Shown one piece after another: positions 46,678 to 54,662 of a stretch of DNA of 57,942 bases (position 1 is its first letter; each line of letters begins with the position of its first letter). The DNA comes from Natrinema sp. DC36 (GTDB lineage: Archaea; Halobacteriota; Halobacteria; Halobacteriales; Natrialbaceae). The position numbers and the translations under genes are program-made. Location of the stretch: NCBI RefSeq assembly GCF_020405225.1, contig NZ_CP084477.1, positions 1 to 57,942 on the forward strand, read 5' to 3'. Below the pieces are notes generated by a model, which was not told the origin of the DNA, did no database searches, and worked only from the letters and a program-made list of their open reading frames with translations.

Positions 46678-47409
46678 CTATGTCCCCATCTCGATCGGCA
46701 TCGACCCGTCGTGCTCGAAGGAGACCGACACGGTCTCGTCGTAGTATGCTTCATTGTTTGCACGTAGTGTGCCCTGGGTAGCATCCTCTGGGAGCGAGAA
46801 AACGACCCAGCTTTGGTACGTAGAACCGGATTGAAGCGAGACGCCACTAAGCCCATTACTACTCCCGAACAGGCCCTGGTAGTCGTAGACGACACCGTCA
46901 GACTCGAACTGGAAGAGTCGTGGCGTCAGTTCGGTCTCACCATCTCCACGATTCTCGATCTCCATTCGGACGACAAGGAACTTCTGCCCATCGTCGCTCG
47001 AGTAGTGCGACATCGAGTCCGGATCTGGATTCACTGCAGACTGAGCGCGCGTATTGTACGTCACACCAAGCTGGTGTGTGGGCTGATCGGCATCGGTATT
47101 GAGGCCCTGGTGTTCGACCGAGACGTTCGAAACCTCTCCACCGGGTGCACTAGTCGTCCCAGCAGTGGCCATCGCGAGCGCGACAATCCCGATTAGGATT
47201 AGGATTGTCGGGATCCCCGCTGCTGCCCCTGTCGAAAATTCGATTCCCGTCTTGCTTTGCAACACCCGCCGTGTCTTCGGGACTGCGATGACGCCGGCAA
47301 CGATCAGCACGACCCCACCGATCACGCTTGTGACCAGCGCGAGCACTCCGAACAGCAAGATCGGAATGCCGAGCAAGTACCCCAGTATCGATTTGAATGT
47401 TAGTTTCAC
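46678..47409 (-). CDS. Membrane protein with extracellular DUF4352-like domain
   Basis: This 243-residue protein (start GTG 47409) has two hydrophobic segments in the N-terminal third (YLLGIPILLFGVLALVTSVIGGVVLIVAG and GIPTILILIGIVALAMATAG). The C-terminal beta-sandwich resembles DUF4352/telokin-like domains (QKFLVVRMEIENRGDGETELTPRLFQFESDGVVYDY). Next to the repressor, it may be a lysogenic-conversion or superinfection-exclusion protein; this is inferred. Confidence 0.65.
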   Translation of the reverse strand: MKLTFKSILGYLLGIPILLFGVLALVTSVIGGVVLIVAGVIAVPKTRRVLQSKTGIEFSTGAAAGIPTILILIGIVALAMATAGTTSAPGGEVSNVSVEHQGLNTDADQPTHQLGVTYNTRAQSAVNPDPDSMSHYSSDDGQKFLVVRMEIENRGDGETELTPRLFQFESDGVVYDYQGLFGSSNGLSGVSLQSGSTYQSWVVFSLPEDATQGTLRANNEAYYDETVSVSFEHDGSMPIEMGT

Positions 47410-47466
47410 GAGCAGGTATTTGCACTGCAACTGGTAAATGTTCTGGATAGTCCAAGACAGTTACAA

Positions 47467-47511
47467 TCTTAACCAACACGATCCGCGATTATTCTCGAGC
47501 GTTGGTTAAGA
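47467..47511. promoter_or_regulatory. Inverted-repeat operator upstream of membrane gene
   Basis: TCTTAACCAAC (47467-47477) and GTTGGTTAAGA (47501-47511) are perfect 11-bp inverted arms 23 bases apart. The left arm overlaps a TATA-like TTAAGATTG on the minus strand, so a protein bound here would block the promoter of the membrane gene. The rest of 47410-47571 shows no gene. Confidence 0.5.
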
Positions 47512-47571
47512 CTGAACACACAGCTGTATCCGGTGTCCGCTGAAACACACCGCGAGAAAACAAACGTCCGA

Positions 47572-47811
47572 CTACGTCACGACGGCGATCAGGAACGCGC
47601 CCTGTTGCTGCACTGCTTCGATCCCGCAGTCCGATTCGGCTAGCGACCGCAGCACGCCTGGCGGGACACGGTCGACCTCCGGACCCAGCACGATCTCGAG
47701 GACGCGTCGACCGTCGTAGTCGCGCCGATCGACGAGGCGGGCATCGTGAACCGTCGGGTGCCTGGGCAAGGCTTCGGCGGCCGCCTCGAGGTTTGCAGTC
47801 TGGATGCTCAC
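47572..47811 (-). CDS. Hypothetical early protein
   Basis: This 79-residue protein starts with GTG 47811 (SIQTANLEAAAEALPRHPTV), overlapping the preceding stop. The alpha/beta pattern (VHDARLVDRRDYDGRRVLEIVLG, GIEAVQQQGAFLIAVVT) is reminiscent of small ferredoxin-like folds. Function unknown. Confidence 0.6.
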   Translation of the reverse strand: MSIQTANLEAAAEALPRHPTVHDARLVDRRDYDGRRVLEIVLGPEVDRVPPGVLRSLAESDCGIEAVQQQGAFLIAVVT

Positions 47812-48155
47812 GCCGACCACCTCGAGCGCTGGGCCTCGAGCTCCGAGCTCGCGTTGGCGTCGACCGGCGGTTCGATCCGACCGAGCGCCTGGAGGACACG
47901 GCTTGCGTGCTTGCACCGGGCGATCTGCCCACTGCCGGGTTCGCCGCGATAGCGCCAGTCGTCGCACGTGCATCGCCCTTCGCGAAGATCGACCAGGTAC
48001 TCTGAGTACTTCGGACCACTGCCAGAGCCGACGCCCCAGAGGTCCTCGGCGATCTGCCAGATTCCCATAGGCTGCTCGGCCGCGCGACGATCGCGGGTGA
48101 GCGTTGCCTCGTCGATCCCGGCTGCAGGATCGTGGGCGGACTCGGCGGCCGCCAT
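47808..48155 (-). CDS. SWIM zinc-finger protein
   Basis: This 115-residue protein has a SWIM motif: SEYLVDLREGRCTCDDWRYR...IARCKHASRVLQ, giving CxC...CxH ligands. SWIM domains bind DNA or protein partners. The ATG 48155 overlaps the upstream stop. It is in the first early transcript. Confidence 0.8.
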   Translation of the reverse strand: MAAAESAHDPAAGIDEATLTRDRRAAEQPMGIWQIAEDLWGVGSGSGPKYSEYLVDLREGRCTCDDWRYRGEPGSGQIARCKHASRVLQALGRIEPPVDANASSELEAQRSRWSA

Positions 48156-48571
48156 CACGCGGTCACCTCTTCCCAGACGCCGGCGCGCTTCGCGGCCTCG
48201 GAATGGCCCTGCAGCCAGTCGCGGGCCTCGCATTTCGCGTCCGCGATCTCGTCGTCGCTCCAAGCATCGTCCCAGTCGTCGACGACCTCGAGCAGATCTA
48301 CGAGTGCGGCGGCGATGACTTCGTCGACGACGTCATCGATGTGGTCGTTGATCTCCTCCGCAGCGCCGAAGATGTCCAGTCGGCGGTCATCAAGATCCTC
48401 GTCGGCCGAGAGTTCGTAGACCTCCTCCGTAACCGAGACGTACCGTTCAAGGCCGGCCCCGTGATCATGGTGGCCCTGGACTGCCTCGTAGACGTTGTTG
48501 TGGCAGATCGTTGCGTCGAACGCGTCCGCACGCTTGTGAGCGAGTTCGTTGAGTCGCTTCCGGGCCTGCAT
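48155..48571 (-). CDS. Helical hypothetical protein
   Basis: This 138-residue, almost wholly helical acidic protein (AEEINDHIDDVVDEVIAAALVDLLEVVDDW) has histidine-rich sequence GHHDHGAG in its first half. Function unknown; gapless junctions on both sides. Confidence 0.6.
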   Translation of the reverse strand: MQARKRLNELAHKRADAFDATICHNNVYEAVQGHHDHGAGLERYVSVTEEVYELSADEDLDDRRLDIFGAAEEINDHIDDVVDEVIAAALVDLLEVVDDWDDAWSDDEIADAKCEARDWLQGHSEAAKRAGVWEEVTA

Positions 48572-49065
48572 TACTCCTCACCTCCGTCGTCGCCGGCACC
48601 GTCGCGATCGTGGACGCGGTTCTCGACCTCGAGCCGACTCTTCGGGAACGCGCATCGTTTCTTCTCCTCGAGATTGAGATCAGTCCGTTGCGGGTAGACG
48701 ACTTCGACGACGTCGTCATTCGATGGGTACTCCGTATTGACGTCCGCGACGGTCAGGCCGTCCTCGAGCTCGTAGGCGTCGGCCTGGAGCGTGTCGAGGT
48801 TGACCACGAGCATCGTCGCGTCTGGATTCTGTTCGTCCTGGACGTGATCGCCGACGCCGATCGGCTGGGGACTGTCTCGTTTCTCACCCCCGTCAGCACG
48901 CAGGCCGTCGTCCGGTGCGACGATGATCTCCGAGCCGTCAGTGCCGTCGACGTGCTCTGCACCACATGTGGCTTTGGCCTCGGCCAGCTTCCGCATCTCC
49001 TTCGCGCCCTCGCGCTCGAGCGCCTCTGCGCGCTGCGCGACGTGATCGTAGTCGCGGACCATCAT
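48571..49065 (-). CDS. Hypothetical early protein
   Basis: This 164-residue acidic protein has a helical N-terminus (DHVAQRAEALEREGAKEMRKL) and a middle strand pattern (ATMLVVNLDTLQADAYELEDG). No family is recognised. Confidence 0.6.
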   Translation of the reverse strand: MMVRDYDHVAQRAEALEREGAKEMRKLAEAKATCGAEHVDGTDGSEIIVAPDDGLRADGGEKRDSPQPIGVGDHVQDEQNPDATMLVVNLDTLQADAYELEDGLTVADVNTEYPSNDDVVEVVYPQRTDLNLEEKKRCAFPKSRLEVENRVHDRDGAGDDGGEE

Positions 49066-49349
49066 TGGTCCACACCCCCATCGGTCGCAACTGCCTGCCC
49101 GCCGATCGGCCCGATGTAGCGTCGTCGCCGTGCCCCGCAGTCGGGGCAGGCACAGTCACCGTCGTGGTCGTACTCCGTTCCGCAGGCGGTACACTCGACG
49201 CGCTTCGTCTCGACGCCGTCCTCTTGATCGTCTTCGTCGTCTTCGAAGTGATCCGAGGGGACGCCGTGGCGGTTCTCGAGGGAGCAGTCGTGGCAGATCC
49301 GGCGGTTCGGGCCCGTAAGTTGCCCGCACTGTTTACATTTGCGCGTCAT
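49062..49349 (-). CDS. Zinc-ribbon protein
   Basis: This 95-residue protein starts at ATG 49349 (MTRKCKQCGQLTGPNRRIC). It has two ribbons: CKQCG...CHDC and CTACG...CPDCG. It ends in VATDGGVDQ, the motif seen between modules of the 736-residue protein. Confidence 0.7.
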   Translation of the reverse strand: MTRKCKQCGQLTGPNRRICHDCSLENRHGVPSDHFEDDEDDQEDGVETKRVECTACGTEYDHDGDCACPDCGARRRRYIGPIGGQAVATDGGVDQ

Positions 49350-49405
49350 TGGTCGGCCTCCTGTGCTTCCGAAACCGTTTCGAGGGTTCGCGTTTGATCG
49401 TTCAT
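49346..49405 (-). CDS. 19-residue leader peptide of early operon
   Basis: A tiny frame (MNDQTRTLETVSEAQEADQ) whose stop overlaps the next start as ATGA. It is the first coding frame after the structured leader, so it may couple leader folding to translation of the operon. Confidence 0.5.
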   Translation of the reverse strand: MNDQTRTLETVSEAQEADQ

Positions 49406-49472
49406 TGCTGGTTTCCAGCACGGGGTCGGTGTCTTCAGCACCGGCCTCAGATTCTCCGAGGCGTTCCGTGCT
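49406..49472 (-). promoter_or_regulatory. Structured RNA leader, copy 3
   Basis: In RNA order, AGCACGG (49472-49466) pairs with CCGTGCT (49423-49417), enclosing hairpins GCCTC/GAGGC (49462-49458 with 49448-49444) and CGGTG/CACCG (49443-49439 with 49431-49427), with no spacer between them. The alternative stem GCTGG/CCAGC (49419-49415 with 49411-49407) ends one base before the ATG at 49405. The topology is that of copies 1 and 2, though the CAACCG box is absent. Confidence 0.65.
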
Positions 49473-49489
49473 TACTCAACAGTACAGGC

Positions 49490-49555
49490 TCCATTACTAT
49501 AAATGTTTGCTTCGTCAAGTACACGCGTATTAGCTATACCAAACATTTAATCCGT
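49490..49555. promoter_or_regulatory. Symmetric divergent promoter of the early operons
   Basis: TAAATGTTTG (49500-49509) and CAAACATTTA (49540-49549) are perfect inverted arms, each containing the TATA element of one transcript: leftward early operon and rightward regulator. CGTCAAG repeats occur at 49513 and 49553. A dimeric regulator bound at the centre could control both directions. Confidence 0.65.
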
Positions 49556-49586
49556 CAAGGAGCATAGTCAAGTCGAGGGCAGAGAA

Positions 49587-49949
49587 ATGAACCTGAAAAT
49601 GGCCCACGAACCCAACGACGCCGACGGGTTAATCCTCAACACACTTACCGAAGGGCGAAATTCGCCGCAGAATCTCGCCGATAAGCTGGATTACTCTCGG
49701 CAATATGTACAGAACCGGCTCCAACTACTCAACGCGGCCGAGTTTGTCGAGAATATCGGCGGTGGCCTCTACGAACTCACAGATAAGGGGCGTGACGAGA
49801 TTGGTGCGCCCGAACGCGACCAACTCGAGACGGTTGCCGACGCTCTGGATGAGATCGAAGCAGCGTTCGAACGCGGCGATCCAGACGCGGCACGCGCAGC
49901 GCTCGAGCGAGCGCAAGAAGCGATCTCAGACAGTGATATCGATGATTGA
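49587..49949 (+). CDS. Winged-helix regulator of the divergent early promoters
   Basis: This 120-residue protein has a winged helix similar to PhiH1-repressor-type proteins (DGLILNTLTEGRNSPQNLADKLDYSRQYVQNRLQLL...GGGLYELTDKG) and a C-terminal helical dimerisation tail. Two starts are possible (49587 or 49599). It is divergent from the leftward early operon across a symmetric promoter, suggesting a Cro/repressor-type switch. Confidence 0.75.
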   Translation: MNLKMAHEPNDADGLILNTLTEGRNSPQNLADKLDYSRQYVQNRLQLLNAAEFVENIGGGLYELTDKGRDEIGAPERDQLETVADALDEIEAAFERGDPDAARAALERAQEAISDSDIDD

Positions 49950-50601
49950 GGTGGAGTCCGGCGGCGATATTCACGTACAGTCTGTTGAGGAAAAGCCATG
50001 GCGCGACAAGGACCTCCTCTGGTTACTCTACATCGAGCACGACCTGATGCAGAGGGAGGTTGCTGCACTCTTCGGATGCCACCGCCGGACTGTAATTGAG
50101 TGGTGCCGGAGATTCGACATTAAGAAGCCACGTCAAGCCGACACCGAGACACGATTTTGGAGTAAGGTCAATGACGGTGACCATGACGAGTGTTGGGAGT
50201 GGACTGCGGCACTCTCTTCAACTGGTTATGGCTCGATCTATTTCGAGGGTAGGTATCAGAACGCGCAACGGGTTGCATACACACTCGAGAACGGCGACCC
50301 GGGAGACCAGATGATCCTTCACCACTGCGATAATCGAAAGTGCGTCAATCCTGAGCACCTCTACGCTGGCGACGCATCCGACAATATGCAGGATATGTGG
50401 GATCGGGAGAGACACCCTGAACCAGACGCAGTTGGCGAAAAGAATCCGTCGGCGAAGTTGACCGACGATGAAGTTAGGGAGATCAAACAAAAGCTGGCCG
50501 ACGGGATCCACCCACGGCAGCTTGCTGGAGAGTATGGTGTTCACAAGACGAACATCGGCGAAATCGGACGAGAGAACATCTGGACACACGTCGAACCATG
50601 A
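49942..50601 (+). CDS. HNH homing endonuclease with HTH
   Basis: This 219-residue protein has an N-terminal HTH (LLWLLYIEHDLMQREVAALFGCHRRTVIEWC), then the phage-type HNH_3 core (RFWSKVNDGDHDECWEWTAAL...LHHCDNRKCVNPEHLYAGDASDNMQDM) and a C-terminal NUMOD-like HTH (AKLTDDEVREIKQKLADG...GVHKTNIGEIG). It overlaps both neighbours and has no structured leader, unlike the two minus-strand HNH cassettes. Confidence 0.88.
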   Translation: MIEVESGGDIHVQSVEEKPWRDKDLLWLLYIEHDLMQREVAALFGCHRRTVIEWCRRFDIKKPRQADTETRFWSKVNDGDHDECWEWTAALSSTGYGSIYFEGRYQNAQRVAYTLENGDPGDQMILHHCDNRKCVNPEHLYAGDASDNMQDMWDRERHPEPDAVGEKNPSAKLTDDEVREIKQKLADGIHPRQLAGEYGVHKTNIGEIGRENIWTHVEP

Positions 50602-51728
50602 TTGACGACAAACTATTCAGCCGAGAGAATCTCAGCCGCGATGAATGGGTACAGACGCCCCAGCCAGAACACATCATTCCGGATTCGGTGGAAAGGGACC
50701 AAACCCGGCAGGAGTTTCGGCGGAAACTGTCGGACACGCCATCTACAGTGGTTCTTAGCCATACGGACGCAGATGGTTATTCCAGCGCCGCCCTGGTCGT
50801 GGACTACTGCGGCCCTGATACGGTCGTCCTCCCCGTGAGCTATCACGGGGCCTACGGTCTCCGCGACGCCCTGGACGACCTCGCCGGCGACGTCACTTCG
50901 AACACGACGGTCTACATCGTGGACCTGGCAGCGAACGACCGCCACATTGAGGCACACCTGCTCCCGCTCGAGCAGGCCGGCGTTGACGTCATCTGGTACG
51001 ATCACCACCAGTGGAGCGACGACGCCCGCGACGCGGTCGAGCGCGCCGGCGTCACACTGGTCGTCGACGAAGACGAGTGCGCGGCCTCGCTGCTGGCCCG
51101 CGACCTCGGACAGCACTACGATGGCGGCGGTATCCCTGCGGACTTCGATCCGTATCTGCAGGAGCTCGCGGAGGTCACGAAGGATATCGACCTCTGGATC
51201 CGAGACGATCCGCGCTCGGAGCGGCTCAACGTCTTCGCGACGATCGCCGACGTCGACGAGTACATCGACACGGTCCTGAAACACGGCGTCGACTGGCCCG
51301 ACAGCGTTGACGACCGAATCGACGAGCGCCTCGAGCGCGATCGGGAGCTTGAGCAGGCCGCGATCGAGAATCGATCCTCGTACGGGGTCGGTGGCTACTC
51401 GGTCGGGATCACGTACATCCGAGGCGGTCGCTCGAGTCAGATCGGGAACGACCTCGTCGAAGAGATGGGTCACGACATCGCAGTGATCTGCAAGACCCAC
51501 GGCGGCTTGGGAATCTACAGCCACTCCGACCGCGAGACGTTCGCACGGTGCCACGAGATCGCCGACCAGCTGGGCGGCGGTGGACATCCGACAGCGGCCG
51601 GCTGCGAGATCCCAGCCGAGACGTTCCGGGAACTCGCGGACTACTGGGTGACTCGTGGGCAGTCGGTTCGGGAGGAGGTGCTCGAGGCGGTCATGGCGGT
51701 CGTCCACGAGGACGGTGATCCAGAGTGA
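50598..51728 (+). CDS. DHH-family phosphoesterase/exonuclease
   Basis: This 376-residue protein has the DHH catalytic motifs: SHTDADG (Asp57, Asp59), VDLAAND, Asp135-His136-His137 (WYDHH), and later a DHHA1-like GGGGHPTAAGCEI. Members are RecJ-type nucleases or (oligo)nucleotide phosphodiesterases using manganese. A viral copy could process replication ends or cleave small signalling nucleotides. The start overlaps the HNH stop. Confidence 0.85.
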   Translation: MIDDKLFSRENLSRDEWVQTPQPEHIIPDSVERDQTRQEFRRKLSDTPSTVVLSHTDADGYSSAALVVDYCGPDTVVLPVSYHGAYGLRDALDDLAGDVTSNTTVYIVDLAANDRHIEAHLLPLEQAGVDVIWYDHHQWSDDARDAVERAGVTLVVDEDECAASLLARDLGQHYDGGGIPADFDPYLQELAEVTKDIDLWIRDDPRSERLNVFATIADVDEYIDTVLKHGVDWPDSVDDRIDERLERDRELEQAAIENRSSYGVGGYSVGITYIRGGRSSQIGNDLVEEMGHDIAVICKTHGGLGIYSHSDRETFARCHEIADQLGGGGHPTAAGCEIPAETFRELADYWVTRGQSVREEVLEAVMAVVHEDGDPE

Positions 51729-51955
51729 CGACGATGATTATCCGGGCGAATGACGGCTGGGGGACACATTTCGAGGGCGTTCGCGGCATCACGCTCTGCG
51801 GGAAGGCGTTCGATCTCTCGCGGGACGACGTCCATCGCGAAGAGTACGATCTCCCGGACCGAGCAGGTCCTGACTGTGACCACCCGCACGTCATGCTCTG
51901 CTCGGACTGTCACAGCATCCGGAACCGAAACCGCGTAGAAGGTGTTGCGCTATGA
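51725..51955 (+). CDS. Small zinc-site protein
   Basis: This 76-residue protein starts with GTG at 51725, overlapping the DHH stop. It contains TLCGKAFDLSRDD and MLCSDCHSIRNR, which can bind zinc. The C-terminal CSDCHSIRNRNR resembles viral HNH-like remnants. Function unknown. Confidence 0.65.
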   Translation: MTTMIIRANDGWGTHFEGVRGITLCGKAFDLSRDDVHREEYDLPDRAGPDCDHPHVMLCSDCHSIRNRNRVEGVAL

Positions 51956-52014
51956 CCGAGAGCGATCAGTCCTTGAGCGTTATAGGTGGAATTAAGCAGA
52001 ACCGGTGTCGCGCC
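51952..52014 (+). pseudogene. Truncated 5' end of an operon gene
   Basis: ATG 51952 overlaps the preceding stop in the normal operon fashion (MTESDQSLSVIGGIKQNRC), but after about 20 codons the frame runs antisense over the inverted membrane gene. The likeliest reading is that the original gene was cut by insertion of the segment 52015-52400. Confidence 0.4.
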
Positions 52015-52317
52015 TCACTCGCTGCTCAATTTTGCCGTTGCAGTGACACCCAATTCAGCAGCGGCGCTGATGCTCTTTTGAATGACAATCGAATATTGCA
52101 TAGCAGAGAGCAGGGCGATAACAGCAACCTGAGCCAATACCCAGGTCAGGGGATCAAAAGCTTCTGCCAATCCCTCACCGGCCTCTATCAGTTCTTGTCC
52201 GAGATAGCTCCAGTACTCCTTTGGCAGGTCCAACCCCTTCGCGGCCCGGGCGAGCGGTTCAGCCCACGAGCCAGCTTCAACCACGATCGCATCATCTGTG
52301 AATGTAACTGCTTCCAT
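52015..52317 (-). CDS. Inserted single-span membrane protein
   Basis: This 100-residue protein is encoded against the direction of the operon. It has an amphipathic first half (LARAAKGLDLPKEYWSYLGQELIEAG) and one membrane span (PLTWVLAQVAVIALLSAMQYSIVIQ). No TATA box is obvious upstream. The orientation, the broken gene next to it and a less GC-rich, less acidic sequence point to recent acquisition. Confidence 0.6.
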   Translation of the reverse strand: MEAVTFTDDAIVVEAGSWAEPLARAAKGLDLPKEYWSYLGQELIEAGEGLAEAFDPLTWVLAQVAVIALLSAMQYSIVIQKSISAAAELGVTATAKLSSE

Positions 52318-52408
52318 ACTATGGCCAACTGCCCCCGAACCAAAAACCTGGCGTACAGGCCCTCAAACCCTCAGTATGCCGGTCGGCGCACAATCGGAGT
52401 GTATCAGC

Positions 52409-54187
52409 ATGAGCACAGCTGAAACCGACGGCGGCGACACCGCCACCGAAACGAAGGAAACGATCACGATCGGCGAGACCGTCGACGGCGCCGCGGTCGA
52501 GCTCCCGATCGTCGAACTACTCACCGGCCGCGCGTTCGTGACCGGGAAGTCGGGCTCTGGGAAGTCCAACTCGGCGAGCGTCGTCGCGGAGGAACTCCTC
52601 GAGGCGGGCTACCCGGTGCTGATCGTCGATACGGACGGCGAGTACTACGGCCTCAAGGAGCAGTACGAGATCCTGCACGCCGGCGCTGACGAGCAGGCGG
52701 ACATCCAGGTCGGGCCCGAACACGCCGGCCGGCTCGCCCAGCTCGCCCTCGAGGACGGTGTCCCGATCATCCTCGACGTCTCGGGCTACCTCGAGGAGGA
52801 CGTCGCGAACAACCTGATCCGGGAGACAGCTCGTGAACTCTTCACTCGGGAAAAGGAGCTGAAGACGCCGTTCCTGCTGGTCGTCGAGGAGATCCACGAG
52901 TACGTTCCCGAGGGCGGCGGGTTGGACGACGTCGGGCAGATGCTGATCAAGATCTCGAAGCGCGGTCGGAAGCATGGCCTCGGGATCGCCGGGATCAGCC
53001 AGCGCCCCGCCGACGTCAAGAAGGACTTCATCACGCAGGCGAACTGGCTGCTCTGGCATCGACTCACCTGGGACAACGACACGAAAGTTGTCCGGCGCGT
53101 CGTCGACGGCGACACCGCGGACGCAGTCGGCGACCTTGCGGACGGGGAGGGTTTCCTCCAGGCCGACTGGCGAGAGGCCGACGTCGAGCGCGTCCAGATG
53201 CGACGGAAGCGGACCTTCGATGCCGGCGCGACGCCCGGCCTCGAGTCCGTTGAGCGCCCCGAACTGAAGGGGCTCGACGAGGGCCTGCTCGGCGAGCTCG
53301 AGGAAATCTCCGACCGGGCCGACCAGCGCCGTGACGAGGTCGCCCGCCTCGAGGAGCGCCTCGACGAGAAGGACGAGCGGATCGCAGAGCTCGAAGCAGA
53401 ACTCGAGAACCAGCAGAACATCGCCGATGCAGCCCAGCAGATGGCCAACGCACTGCAACAGGGCGGCGACACGGAGGCGGTCCCCGAGGACTTCGACGCC
53501 CAGATCGAGGCGAAGAACGAGGAGATCCGCGACCTCGAGTCACGCCTCGAAGACGTCGTCGACGAGCGTGACCAGCTGCGCGATCGCGTCGACGAACTCG
53601 AGCGCGAGGTCGACCGGCTGCAGGTCGCCGAGGATCGCATCGAACGCGCTGAGCAGATCGAGACGCGACTCGAGGAGGCCCGTGACGTGTTGGGCGTGGA
53701 GGTCGAGACGACGGTACCGTCGCCCGCTGCGGGCGACCACGAGGCCGACAGCGCTGACGTCGACCGACTCCGCGAGCGGATCGACGACCTCGAGGCAGAG
53801 AACGAGCGCCTTCGGGCCCAGACCGACGCCGAGATCGACGAGCGTCTCGAGTCCTACGAGGACTTCTTGAACGTGGACGCGGTCCAGGCGTCGCTCGAGG
53901 CCGCGAAAGAGGAGTGTTCGGCGTCGCCGCGCTACGTCAAAGGAGTCCTCGCGGGGATCATCGCCGAGAACGGCCCCGTCTCCTACGAATCCGTCGCCGA
54001 ACGGCTGGGCGTATCGACGACGACCGACGTCTCGAAGGCCGCCTCAGAACTCGAGCGCCGAAAGATCGTCACGAAGGACCGGCGCGACGGCGAGATGATG
54101 GTCGACCTGAATACCGATGGAATTGAATCGGTTCGGAAGGCCGCAGCGGAGCGCGAGAAGACCGAGCAGCTGATGGAGGATCTGTGA
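52409..54187 (+). CDS. HerA-like ATPase with coiled coil and winged helix
   Basis: This 592-residue protein has a HerA/FtsK-type P-loop (Walker A GKSGSGKSN at 46-54) and a Walker B strand ending VVEEIHEYVP (Glu160-161). A KISKRGRKHGLGIAGISQRPADV segment follows that matches HerA sensor and arginine-finger regions. Residues about 300-510 are a long coiled coil, and residues 520-580 a winged helix (PVSYESVAERLGVSTTTDVSKAASEL). HerA hexamers translocate DNA, usually with a nuclease such as NurA; here DHH, HNH or the PD-(D/E)xK protein could be partners. Start MSTAETDGGD is preferred over an upstream ATG at 52377. Confidence 0.85.
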   Translation: MSTAETDGGDTATETKETITIGETVDGAAVELPIVELLTGRAFVTGKSGSGKSNSASVVAEELLEAGYPVLIVDTDGEYYGLKEQYEILHAGADEQADIQVGPEHAGRLAQLALEDGVPIILDVSGYLEEDVANNLIRETARELFTREKELKTPFLLVVEEIHEYVPEGGGLDDVGQMLIKISKRGRKHGLGIAGISQRPADVKKDFITQANWLLWHRLTWDNDTKVVRRVVDGDTADAVGDLADGEGFLQADWREADVERVQMRRKRTFDAGATPGLESVERPELKGLDEGLLGELEEISDRADQRRDEVARLEERLDEKDERIAELEAELENQQNIADAAQQMANALQQGGDTEAVPEDFDAQIEAKNEEIRDLESRLEDVVDERDQLRDRVDELEREVDRLQVAEDRIERAEQIETRLEEARDVLGVEVETTVPSPAAGDHEADSADVDRLRERIDDLEAENERLRAQTDAEIDERLESYEDFLNVDAVQASLEAAKEECSASPRYVKGVLAGIIAENGPVSYESVAERLGVSTTTDVSKAASELERRKIVTKDRRDGEMMVDLNTDGIESVRKAAAEREKTEQLMEDL

Positions 54188-54513
54188 TGGGCGTCGCTAC
54201 CCAGCCTTCGGCCGGCGATCTCCCCGACATCCGGTTCGTCGACCGTTTCGCGCACGACGGCGATGTCTTCTACGCGAGTCGGACTGAGAACCGCACTGAA
54301 CTCTACCGCGTGACCGGGACCGTCGACCTCGCTCGAGCACTGCTCCAGCAGGAGGCCGTGATCCACGACGAGACGATCTGCCGGTGTCACTACGAGGATC
54401 GGTACGGAACGGTCGATCTGCAACATCACATGGCCGGGCGCGTCGCCTCGATCCGCGTCGACGCGGTCCTCGACGAGCCGGCGATCGCCCTCGAGGAGGT
54501 TGATCGACTGTGA
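54184..54513 (+). CDS. Hypothetical protein with single cysteine-histidine site
   Basis: This 109-residue alpha/beta protein (DIRFVDRFAHDGDVFYASRTENRTELYRV, ICRCHYEDRYGTVDL) follows the HerA gene through GTGA overlap. No family is recognised. Confidence 0.6.
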   Translation: MMGVATQPSAGDLPDIRFVDRFAHDGDVFYASRTENRTELYRVTGTVDLARALLQQEAVIHDETICRCHYEDRYGTVDLQHHMAGRVASIRVDAVLDEPAIALEEVDRL

Positions 54514-54662
54514 CCGACGGTGAACTTCCGCGGGACGACGATGGAACGCTTCTGGTCCCGAAAGGCGTCCTCGAGGGAATCGATGACGCCGTCGAAGGTC
54601 GTACCGCGGATGGGGACGATCTCGACGCGGCCCTCAGCTGGATGGGTGATGGCGGTGACTGA
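54510..54662 (+). CDS. 50-residue acidic protein
   Basis: A GTG-started gene (TDGELPRDDDGTLLVPKGVL...) joined by GTGA overlap to its neighbour. The DGTLLVPKGVLEGIDDAVEG core looks like a small strand-helix unit. Function unknown. Confidence 0.6.
   Translation: MTDGELPRDDDGTLLVPKGVLEGIDDAVEGRTADGDDLDAALSWMGDGGD

Noticed and set aside
50613-51707. 364-codon minus-strand frame
   Set aside because: Antisense to the DHH phosphoesterase, whose catalytic motifs are intact.
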